NCBI GenBank assembly: GCA_018241185.1
Contig: JAFEEH010000262.1
Location: forward strand, 1-38,295
DNA length: 38,295 bases
Reading direction: 5' to 3'
From: Pseudomonadota bacterium
Lineage (GTDB): Bacteria > Pseudomonadota > Gammaproteobacteria > Burkholderiales > Burkholderiaceae_C
Of this stretch, positions 7,450 to 13,441 are shown piece after piece. The first letter of the stretch is position 1. Every line of letters starts with the position of its first letter. Under the pieces are notes generated by a model. The model saw nothing but the letters and a program-made list of their open reading frames with translations. It was not told the DNA's origin and made no database searches. A program made the position numbers and the translations under genes.

Positions 7450-8157
7450 CTACTTCGGCGCCACCGGAATCTGCAGCCCCCGCTCCACCGCCGGCCGCGC
7501 CACGAAGGCGGCGAGCACGCGCGCCACGTTCTTGAACTCGTCGAAGCCCACCAGCTCGCGCGCCTCGTAGAAGCCGATCAGGTTGCGGATCCACGGGAAG
7601 GTTGCGATGTCGGCCACCGTGTACTCGGTGCCCATGATCCAGTCGCGGCCCGCCAGGTGCTTGTCGAGCACGCCCAGCAGGCGCTTGCTCTCGTTCACGT
7701 AGCGGTCGCGCGGGCGCTTGTCCTCGTAGTCCTTGCCAGCGAACTTATGGAAGAAGCCCAGCTGCCCGAACATCGGCCCGATGCCGCCCATCTGGAACAT
7801 CACCCACTGCAGCGTGTGCCAGCGCCCGGCCGCGTCGGCGGGAATGAAGCGGCCCGTCTTGTCCGCCAGGTACATCAGCATCGCGCCCGACTCGAACAGC
7901 GCCAGCGGCTCGCCGCCCGGCCCGTCGGGGTCGATCATGGCCGGGATCTTGTTGTTGGGGTTGAGCGAGATGAACTCGGGCGAGAGCTGGTCGTTCTTGC
8001 CGAAGTCGATGCGGTGCACCTCGTAAGGCAGCCCGCACTCCTCCAGCATGATCGACGCCTTCACGCCGTTGGGCGTGGGCAGCGAATACAGCTGGATGCG
8101 CTCGGGGTGGGCGGCGGGCCATTTCTGGGTGATGGGGAAGTCGGAGAGGGTGGGCAT
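7450..8157 (-). CDS. Glutathione S-transferase family protein (YghU/Ure2p-like)
   Basis: A 235-residue protein starting MPTLSDFPITQKWPAAHPER. AAGGAC precedes the chosen ATG; further in-frame ATGs lie upstream at 8190 and 8244. The N-terminal thioredoxin-like domain contains LYSLPTPNGVKASIMLEE, with the TPNG glutathione loop seen in Ure2p/YfcG/YghU enzymes, then NPNNKIPAMIDPDG with the cis-proline and LFESGAMLMYLADKTG, the glutathione gamma-glutamyl site. The C-terminal helical domain includes YTVADIATFPWI (N-capping box). Such proteins have disulfide-reductase or transferase activity in the cytoplasm. The gene is intact, and no substrate can be inferred from its neighbours. Confidence 0.88.
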   Translation of the reverse strand: MPTLSDFPITQKWPAAHPERIQLYSLPTPNGVKASIMLEECGLPYEVHRIDFGKNDQLSPEFISLNPNNKIPAMIDPDGPGGEPLALFESGAMLMYLADKTGRFIPADAAGRWHTLQWVMFQMGGIGPMFGQLGFFHKFAGKDYEDKRPRDRYVNESKRLLGVLDKHLAGRDWIMGTEYTVADIATFPWIRNLIGFYEARELVGFDEFKNVARVLAAFVARPAVERGLQIPVAPK

Positions 8158-8425
8158 GGGGGTGTGGTCCTTGGGTGAGGTGTGGGGCATTGTGGCGTGG
8201 GCCGTTTGCCGATGCACAGGCCGGGCCGTCGAGCGGGCTGGCATGCATGCGTGGCCCGATACGCCCTACATTTCGATGCTCGTACCTGGATCGCCAGAAC
8301 CGCCGGTTCGCCCGCCGTGATCTACAACGGCAAGCGTGCCGGGTTTGGCGGAATTTTTATACCAGGATGCTTGAACAGTGAGACGGGTGGAAAGCCAGAC
8401 TGCAAGCCACTTGGAGGGGAAATCG
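8158..8425. other. Intergenic stretch at the left edge of the cassette island
   Basis: This 268-base gap upstream of the GST gene has no convincing gene. GC content drops from about position 8350 onward. No attC half-site (RYYYAAC) was found here, so an upstream cassette or classical attI cannot be shown. The promoter of the minus-strand GST gene is presumably within it. Confidence 0.5.
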
Positions 8426-8488
8426 ATGACGAGAATATCCGGCACCGTCCAGCTTATCCCGCAGGTTTCGCGGAATACATTACGTTAG
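8426..8488 (+). CDS. Possible 20-codon leader ORF ahead of the first cassette
   Basis: An ATG at 8426 follows a strong ribosome site (GGAGGGG, spacing about 6). It opens a 20-codon frame, MTRISGTVQLIPQVSRNTLR, whose TAG stop lies inside the cassette boundary GTTAGCC (8484-8490), 15 bases before the CHAT start codon. It could be a translated leader raising expression of the first cassette gene, as ORF-11 of attI1 is known to do in class 1 integrons. The analogy is inference, and the ORF could be fortuitous. Confidence 0.3.
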   Translation: MTRISGTVQLIPQVSRNTLR

Positions 8489-8490
8489 CC
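8484..8490 (+). mobile_element. Left boundary of gene cassette 1 (GTTAGCC core site)
   Basis: GTTAGCC resembles the integron R' core GTTRRRY with one mismatch. Its reverse complement, GGCTAAC, is exactly the R'' half-site found at the end of the same cassette (9140-9146). A cassette's start and its own R'' are expected to be complementary, because both belong to one attC when the cassette is circular. This makes the boundary convincing despite the mismatch. Confidence 0.7.
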
Positions 8491-8503
8491 ATCAAGGACA
8501 CAC

Positions 8504-9145
8504 ATGCGACTTGCCGAACTTTTCGAACCACAGCAGCCAACCCCACGAAAGAGCAAGGCAGACACAGTTGCGCAAGTGTTCATCATTGAATCGCTGGAAC
8601 TTGTTGATGAAAACAAGGAGAGGCGAGAGGGAGCTGTACTCGCCTCTGTCTTGAAGATGTGCGGCAAGAATCCCCTGTACTACTACATACGAACAAAGGC
8701 GGAACTGGAACACATTGCTAAGGAGTTTGAGGCGTCTGGATATCGTTACCTGCACATTTCCTGTCACGGGGGAGTTGGCACACTCGAAACGACACTCGAC
8801 TCTGTTACCTACCAGGAATTTGCAACGATCTTCAAGGGGAAACTCAAGGACCGCAGGTTGTTTGTCTCAGCCTGCAGTGCCGGCAATGAGCTCTTCGCTG
8901 AGGTTGTCGGAGGAAAGAACAAGGAGCTAATTTCGATTGCAGCATCTGCTACCGACATCCGGTTCGACCACGCCGTCGCCTTCTGGACTTCGTTCTATGT
9001 CAAGACGTTCTCGCTGAATGCAAAGTCAATGAATTCAGCACGCATCGCTGAAGTTGCTAGGCCGCTCGCCGCGTTGTTTGCGGCGCCTCTACACCTGTCG
9101 AAGCGCGCCAATGGCGCTTGGGTCCACGAGGTAATTGATGGCTAA
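8504..9145 (+). CDS. Compact CHAT-domain (caspase-like) protease, cassette 1
   Basis: A 213-residue protein with start MRLAELFEPQQPTPRKSKAD, preceded by AAGGAC five bases upstream. The core matches the CHAT caspase-like fold. A strand and turn YLHISCHGG carries the likely catalytic His (H88), and LFVSACSAGNELF carries the likely nucleophile (C124). A third strand, ISIAASATDIRFDHAVAFWTSFY, follows. There is no TPR, effector or membrane domain, so this is a bare protease domain, much shorter than TPR-CHAT proteins. CHAT proteases in bacteria are linked to regulated cell death and antiphage systems such as gasdermin activation and Craspase; the target here is unknown. The TAA stop lies within the attC R'' site. 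GC content is far below the flanks, consistent with horizontal transfer. Confidence 0.75.
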   Translation: MRLAELFEPQQPTPRKSKADTVAQVFIIESLELVDENKERREGAVLASVLKMCGKNPLYYYIRTKAELEHIAKEFEASGYRYLHISCHGGVGTLETTLDSVTYQEFATIFKGKLKDRRLFVSACSAGNELFAEVVGGKNKELISIAASATDIRFDHAVAFWTSFYVKTFSLNAKSMNSARIAEVARPLAALFAAPLHLSKRANGAWVHEVIDG

Positions 9146-9208
9146 CAAGTCGCTCGAGGCGACTCGCGCCGGAAAGCCGCCGCTCGCGGCTCAGCTTGGA
9201 CGTTAGGC
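9140..9208 (+). mobile_element. attC recombination site of cassette 1
   Basis: This 69-base site runs from GGCTAAC (R'', 9140-9146) to GTTAGGC (R', 9202-9208). Between them are two inverted repeats, GTCGC-TCGAG-GCGAC and AGCCGC-CGCTC-GCGGCT, giving the folded single-strand structure expected of attC. The CHAT stop codon lies in R''. The expected cut is between G9202 and T9203, which starts cassette 2. Confidence 0.75.
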
Positions 9209-9241
9209 GTCCCGGCAACTCCGGAGTCGTACATTTGCCGC

Positions 9242-10456
9242 ATGAACGACGACTACGAGTACTTCAGGAACAAGAGGCCCGATCGGGTCTATCTGAGCCG
9301 CTCGCTTGCGCAGAAGCAGTACCGGAACGACGAGAGCGGACAGGTGCAGGAGTTCGAGCGCCCCTTCAGGGTCGTATCGAAGGTGGTTGACTGCGCTGAG
9401 TCTCACCAATTTTTCAAGGACGGCAAGCAGATCTCCCTGCGCATCACCGACGGTGCTCGCCAAGAGATTGTGGCCAAGTTCTACGAAGACACCCGAAGCG
9501 TCTTCACGCTGCAGATCCAGCGCTATACGGTGGAGAGCGGCTCACCGCACAACACGTACTTCACCTTCAGTGGCGAGGAAATCGCCACCCTCTATAACTT
9601 CCTGCGAAACATTGCGGCTCTACCGCTTCGCGATGGCCAAAGTGCGAAGCTCGATGATCGCTTTGTCTCCAGCCTCGTACTCACGCGCGAGCAAGCGCTC
9701 GACCTTCTTGCCGCCCAACCTGGTCTAGCGGAAGAGTTGCTTCGCACGAAGGTTTCCGCGCGCGATGTCGCCGAACTTGGCCATCGACGTGCGCAACTCA
9801 CGGAGTTCGCCCAACTTCTCGAAGACCAGGTGTACTTCGAGGCAAAACGGCAGAGCCTGGGCGCCAACAAGGGGCCCGAGGCGGTCTGGCAAACGTTTTT
9901 TGAGTGCAACACCTGGATCTTCGGATACGGACTGAACTACGTGCTCAACTCGCCCCTTGATGGCGCGAAGCTCGAGACTGCCGTGAGAGGTCACGACTTC
10001 CTTGGCTCGGGCAAGCGCGTGGACGCACTGCTGAAGACTCAAGGTCTAGTTAGTGCGCTGTCGTTTGGCGAGATCAAGACTCACAAGTCAGTCCTGCTCA
10101 AGCCGGTCGCCCAGCCATATCGAAAAGAGTGCTGGCAAGTGTCAGATGAACTGGCCGGCGGTGTTGCGCAGGTCCAGCGTTCTGTTCAAGCTTCGTTGGC
10201 AAACATCCGCTCCAAGATTGAATTGAAGGACGCGAGTGGTGCGCCTACCGGTGAGACGCTGTTCATGTACCAACCAAGGTCATTCCTCGTCATTGGTTCG
10301 CTCTCGGAGTTCCATGTGGCCCAAGGCATCAATGAGGAGAAGTACTCGTCCTTCGAGCTATTCCGTCGAAGCCTAAACGCTCCCGAGATTGTCACCTTTG
10401 ACGAGTTGTACGAGCGCGCCAAGTACATCGTTGAGAGCACTGGCGCCGCGAAGTGA
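9242..10456 (+). CDS. Shedu (DUF4263) antiphage nuclease, cassette 2
   Basis: A 404-residue protein beginning MNDDYEYFRNKRPDRVYLSR. The first 200 residues are a variable domain of mixed strands and helices. The C-terminal nuclease domain has the Shedu pattern: GPEAVWQTFFECNTWIFGYG (E213), GKRVDALL (D261), LSFGEIKTHK (E277 and K279, the PD-(D/E)XK core), then WQVSDELAGGVAQVQRSVQ and the ending FDELYERAKYIVE. Shedu proteins are single-gene antiphage nucleases whose N-terminal domain senses infection. All expected catalytic residues are present, so activity is plausible. No good ribosome site sits directly upstream; GGAG lies about 17 bases away. The TGA stop is followed one base later by the attC R'' half-site of cassette 2. 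Confidence 0.85.
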   Translation: MNDDYEYFRNKRPDRVYLSRSLAQKQYRNDESGQVQEFERPFRVVSKVVDCAESHQFFKDGKQISLRITDGARQEIVAKFYEDTRSVFTLQIQRYTVESGSPHNTYFTFSGEEIATLYNFLRNIAALPLRDGQSAKLDDRFVSSLVLTREQALDLLAAQPGLAEELLRTKVSARDVAELGHRRAQLTEFAQLLEDQVYFEAKRQSLGANKGPEAVWQTFFECNTWIFGYGLNYVLNSPLDGAKLETAVRGHDFLGSGKRVDALLKTQGLVSALSFGEIKTHKSVLLKPVAQPYRKECWQVSDELAGGVAQVQRSVQASLANIRSKIELKDASGAPTGETLFMYQPRSFLVIGSLSEFHVAQGINEEKYSSFELFRRSLNAPEIVTFDELYERAKYIVESTGAAK

Positions 10457-10457
10457 C

Positions 10458-10500
10458 GCCTAACCCTTCGCTCGAGCGGACCTCCACTAGGAAGGCACCT
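10458..10500 (+). mobile_element. 5' half of attC of cassette 2 (3' half not recognised)
   Basis: GCCTAAC at 10458-10464 is the exact reverse complement of GTTAGGC at 9202-9208, as expected for R'' of the Shedu cassette. The following bases CCTTCGCTCGAGCGGACC are typical of a widespread attC family that yields spurious ORFs reading PNPSLERTST. No convincing GTTRRRY partner was found within about 140 bases. A weak candidate is GGACGCTTACG near 10570, so the site may be decayed or recombined. Confidence 0.6.
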
Positions 10501-10716
10501 TGGCCGCAAGCCAATCAAGCCACTCATCCGTCTCACAGCCAAGACGCCTCGCCGGCGGCGGACGCTTACGATCAGCCGGATGATGTTCCATCGATCAAGT
10601 ACGCGATTCCGCTGCTGCGAGCTGCTCTCGAAAGAAAGAATGGCATCTAGCCAGTCTCTTGAAACAAGTCGTTTGGTCTGGCCGCCGTTCGCGGATCCTT
10701 TTCAAAGTTGGCTTCG
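10501..10716. other. Spacer with attC-like remnants, no convincing gene
   Basis: An open frame at 10453-10650 begins with residues derived from attC and has no ribosome site, so I do not call it a gene. Bases 10651-10716 hold another degenerate palindromic area (CTGGCCGCCGTTCGCGG and AAAGTTGGC) that could be a decayed attC end before the next gene. Confidence 0.4.
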
Positions 10717-11013
10717 ATGAAGAAGCTCTTGCTGCTCTCTGCTCTCGCCGTTGTTGCTTGTTCCGACGCCGCGCCGGAGACGAAGACTATTCTGGTGCTG
10801 CCAGATGGAACATACCGGTTCAATGGAGTGGCTATGTCATTCGCTGATTCGCGCACATTGCTCGGCGACTCCGCGTTGGTCCAGGTCAACATCAAGGGCT
10901 GCCCTCGAACCCGAGAGGAGGCAGTTCTCAAGCTACTCAGGTCGCTTAGAAGCAATGGTTATTCGCGGATTGCGTTCGAAACTGGAAGCGCCGATGCGGC
11001 CTGTCCGCCCTAG
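10717..11013 (+). CDS. Small putative lipoprotein, unknown function
   Basis: A 98-residue protein starting MKKLLLLSALAVVACSDAAP. The N-terminal Lys pair, hydrophobic core and AVVAC lipobox with Cys15 predict a lipoprotein signal peptide and export to the periplasm. The mature part has DGTYRFNGVAMSFADS and a helical KLLRSLRSNGYSRIAF, which recalls periplasmic proteins with a small alpha/beta domain of the ExbD/TolR or cassette-encoded type. I do not assign a family. GC content is below the chromosomal average. Position after the Shedu cassette, on the same strand, suggests it is or was a cassette, but its boundaries are not clear. Confidence 0.6.
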   Translation: MKKLLLLSALAVVACSDAAPETKTILVLPDGTYRFNGVAMSFADSRTLLGDSALVQVNIKGCPRTREEAVLKLLRSLRSNGYSRIAFETGSADAACPP

Positions 11014-11121
11014 CGTGTTCCCTTCCAAAGCGGGGCAATCAGCACGTGTTCGGGAATGCATCAGTTCATCTGGGCACGTTAGCGCTTCTTGGTAAGTTCG
11101 CCGTAGGAAAGCTAAGTCGTC

Positions 11122-11598
11122 GTGCCTCACGCGCCACACATCGCCACCCTTGCCGAGTATTTCCGCATCGGCTTGACCGCAGGCCTTCTTCTACCAGAAG
11201 AGGCATCGAACTGGGCCATTTCAGAGATCGCTCGCCTGGAAGCTCCGCCCTACGAGTTGATCGAGGTGTCCTACGCCAAGACACCGCTCGACGCCATTGC
11301 AGCCCTCGCTTCAGTTCAAGGCGAAAGAGACAGGCAAGTGGCCGGCGCTTGGGCGCTGGCGCGACTGCGTGAGTCCCTTCGCGGCCCCGACTTCGATGTC
11401 CACCTGGCAGCGCACCTAGCCATGCGCATCGTTCGAGCCGCGGAGTTCGGCGACGACATCTACTACCGCTTCGACATGATCGAAGATGAAGCCTCCCTTG
11501 CACTCACCGGCGCCCACGGCACGTTGGAAGATTGCCGGACGCACTTGCTCAATGAACTTGCTTGCTATCCACTGCCGCCCGTAAGTCGCAGTGTCTGA
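11122..11598 (+). CDS. Hypothetical protein in the cassette island
   Basis: A 158-residue, mainly helical acidic protein starting at a GTG (MPHAPHIATLAEYFRIGLTAG). AGGAAA lies about 13 bases upstream, so the start is uncertain. It includes EEASNWAISEIARLEAPPYELIEVSYAKTP-like helices, a central ALASVQGERDRQVAGAWALARLRESL, and an ending DCRTHLLNELACYPLPP. I recognise no domain or catalytic motif. A degenerate core-like GTTAGCG lies about 40 bases upstream, and GTCTGAC (one mismatch to R'') follows near the stop, so it may be a decayed fourth cassette. Coding potential is supported by full-length openness and moderate GC. Confidence 0.55.
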   Translation: MPHAPHIATLAEYFRIGLTAGLLLPEEASNWAISEIARLEAPPYELIEVSYAKTPLDAIAALASVQGERDRQVAGAWALARLRESLRGPDFDVHLAAHLAMRIVRAAEFGDDIYYRFDMIEDEASLALTGAHGTLEDCRTHLLNELACYPLPPVSRSV

Positions 11599-11736
11599 CG
11601 CTCCGGCTCCACATGTGCGAACCGGATTGGGGTCAGGCAGCGGGAGCTGGTGTCCCTGAAGTTGATCTGCCACGCGGCTCGCGACAAAGAGCCCACGCCA
11701 CAATCGACCCACCACGACGATCCCGAGGAGTTGCCC

Positions 11737-12102
11737 ATGTTCGATCACATAGGTTTCGGCGTCACGAACCTGGCCGAGAGCAAGGCGTTCTACCTGCAGG
11801 CGCTGCAACCGCTGGGCGTCGAGGTGGCGATGGAAGGCCCGTATGGCGTGGGGCTGGGGCGCAAGCACAAACCCTCGCTGTGGCTTTCCGAAACCAAGGA
11901 GCGGCCTGCCCATCTGCACCTGGCCTTCGTGGCCGACACCCGCGCGCAGGTCGATGCCTTCTACGCCGCCGCACTCGCAGCGGGCGGCAAGGACAACGGC
12001 GCCCCGGGCATCCGGCCGCATTACCACGCGAATTACTACGGCGCCTTCGTGCTCGACCCGGACGGGCACAACGTCGAGGCCGTCTGCCACGGGCCGGCCT
12101 GA
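11737..12102 (+). CDS. VOC (glyoxalase/bleomycin-resistance) family protein
   Basis: A 121-residue protein starting MFDHIGFGVTNLAESKAFY at the ATG preceded by GAGGAG. It has one complete VOC unit: FDHIGFGVTNLAESKAFYLQAL at the start with a metal-binding His (H4), PAHLHLAFVADTRAQVDAFY in the middle, and YYGAFVLDPDGHNVEAVCH at the end with the typical DPDGHNVE metal glutamate. The family includes lactoylglutathione lyase-like, dioxygenase and resistance proteins; residue positions support metal binding but not a specific reaction. It marks the return to chromosomal high-GC DNA right of the cassette island. Confidence 0.85.
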   Translation: MFDHIGFGVTNLAESKAFYLQALQPLGVEVAMEGPYGVGLGRKHKPSLWLSETKERPAHLHLAFVADTRAQVDAFYAAALAAGGKDNGAPGIRPHYHANYYGAFVLDPDGHNVEAVCHGPA

Positions 12103-12131
12103 CGCCCGCCGCCGGCACCTTCGCGCGCCCC

Positions 12132-12593
12132 ATGCAGTGGCTCGAACACAGGATTCCGCCCCCGCTCGTGGGCGTCCTCGTCGGTGTCGCCATGTGGCTG
12201 CTCGCCCCGCTCGGCTCGGCCTTCGCGCTCGATGCGGCCACGCGCTACGCCATCGCCGCAGCCCTGTTCGTGATCGCGATGACCTTCGACATCGGCGGCC
12301 TGCTTGCATTCCGCGCGTCCCGCACCACGGTCAACCCGCTGGCGCCTGCGCGCGCCTCGTCACTGGTCACCGGCGGCATCTATCGCATCACGCGCAACCC
12401 GATGTATGTGGGCTTCGCGCTGCTGCTGACGGCCTGGGCGGTGGTCCTCGCCGCATGGCCGGTCTTCATCGGGCCGGTGGTCTACGTGCTCTACATCACG
12501 CGCTTCCAGATCGTGCCTGAGGAGCGTGCGCTCGCGCAGCTGTTCGGCGAGTCGTACACGCAGTACACGCGGCGGGTGCGGCGCTGGCTGTGA
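12132..12593 (+). CDS. Isoprenylcysteine carboxyl methyltransferase / PEMT-like membrane protein
   Basis: A 153-residue integral membrane protein starting MQWLEHRIPPPLVGVLVG. Four hydrophobic segments are visible. The C-terminal signature GIYRITRNPMYVGFALLLTAW, then VPEERALAQLFGESYTQYTRRVRRW, is the AdoMet-binding region of ICMT/phospholipid methyltransferase-like proteins. Length is typical of bacterial members, whose substrates are mostly unknown. The gene starts 30 bp after the VOC gene and probably shares its transcript. Its 3' side carries a perfect 14-bp hairpin within a dispersed repeat. Confidence 0.85.
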   Translation: MQWLEHRIPPPLVGVLVGVAMWLLAPLGSAFALDAATRYAIAAALFVIAMTFDIGGLLAFRASRTTVNPLAPARASSLVTGGIYRITRNPMYVGFALLLTAWAVVLAAWPVFIGPVVYVLYITRFQIVPEERALAQLFGESYTQYTRRVRRWL

Positions 12594-12671
12594 GGTCGGC
12601 GCAGTGTCGAGCCGCGGGCCGCGCAGGCCCGCGCCGCGCGATGTCGATCCGACTGCGAGAGTGGCCACCCA

Positions 12672-12747
12672 GCCGATCGTCACGAATGTGACGAATTCGG
12701 CTGCAGCGCCCGCCAGCCGGGCGCTGCAGCCCGATTGCACTTTGCCC
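12672..12747 (+). repeat. Dispersed hairpin repeat, copy B
   Basis: The clearest copy of the four. It starts CGTCAC-GAAT-GTGACG (inverted repeat) and continues with a perfect 14-bp stem, GGCTGCAGCGCCCG (12699-12712), pairing with 12718-12731 around the loop CCAGC. It ends CGATTGCACTTTG. It lies between convergent genes, where such a stem could terminate transcription from both sides. Confidence 0.8.
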
Positions 12748-12759
12748 GTCGAGGCGTCT

Positions 12760-13380
12760 TCAGGCTGTGGGCCGCACGCGCCGACGCGCCAGCGCCATCA
12801 GCATCCAACCCGCCAGCCCGAAGGTGAGCGCGATGCCCACCGCATACACCGCCACGCCGCCGTAGCCGCCCACATTCGCCGGGTTGAGGAACGGGTACGG
12901 ATACCACCCCACGGCCGCGCCGCGCAGCATCGTGTAGACGAGGTAGAGCATGGCCCACGCCAGCACCCAGCGCAGCGGCCGCAGGCCCACGGCGGGCCGC
13001 GGTGGCCACAGCAGCCAGTCGAGCACCAGCACGACGGGCATCACGTGGTGCAGCACCGAGTTGACCCAGGGGCGCAGCGCGCCGAGGTCGACGTCGCGCA
13101 GCAGGGCGACGAAGACCACGCCCACGACCAGCATGCAGGTGGCCGCCACGGCGCGCAGCGTCTCGAAGGCGGGCGACGCGCGTGCGCCGGCCCATTGCCG
13201 CAGCGCACCGGCGACGAGCACGCCGGCGGCGATCAGATTCGACAGGTTGGTGAAGAAGCTGAAGAAGTTCGGCACGCTGAACTTCAGGCCCACGTGCAGC
13301 CAGAGCTGCCAGCCGATGGCGACAAGGGCCAGCAGGCCGAACGCGAGGCGCAACACGGCGGTGAGGGGCGTCGGGGTCAT
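12760..13380 (-). CDS. Pr6Pr family membrane protein
   Basis: A 206-residue protein with about six membrane helices, starting MTPTPLTAVLRLAFGLLALV. The family features are visible: FFSFFTNLSNLIAA after the first helix, VNSVLHHVMPVVLVLDWLLWPP in the centre, and WYPYPFLNP followed by a glycine-rich last pair of helices. Pr6Pr-type proteins (FAR-17a/AIG1-like) are six-helix proteins of largely unknown role; some relatives in eukaryotes hydrolyse unusual lipids. The gene is the last in a minus-strand series after the feruloyl-CoA synthase-like gene, 61 bp away, but functional linkage is not evident. Confidence 0.8.
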   Translation of the reverse strand: MTPTPLTAVLRLAFGLLALVAIGWQLWLHVGLKFSVPNFFSFFTNLSNLIAAGVLVAGALRQWAGARASPAFETLRAVAATCMLVVGVVFVALLRDVDLGALRPWVNSVLHHVMPVVLVLDWLLWPPRPAVGLRPLRWVLAWAMLYLVYTMLRGAAVGWYPYPFLNPANVGGYGGVAVYAVGIALTFGLAGWMLMALARRRVRPTA

Positions 13381-13441
13381 GGCGGCTCCACGAAGTTGGC
13401 GCCATTGTGGCGACGTGTCGCCCGCGCGGGGGGGCCGACCT

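Noticed and set aside
10453-10650. 65-codon ORF beginning PNPSLERTST
   Set aside because: The first residues derive from an attC site family. There is no ribosome site or domain, so it is better explained as recombination-site sequence.
8350-11600. Transposon or prophage island
   Set aside because: No transposase, integrase, phage gene or terminal inverted repeats were found; cassette-type boundaries explain the island better.
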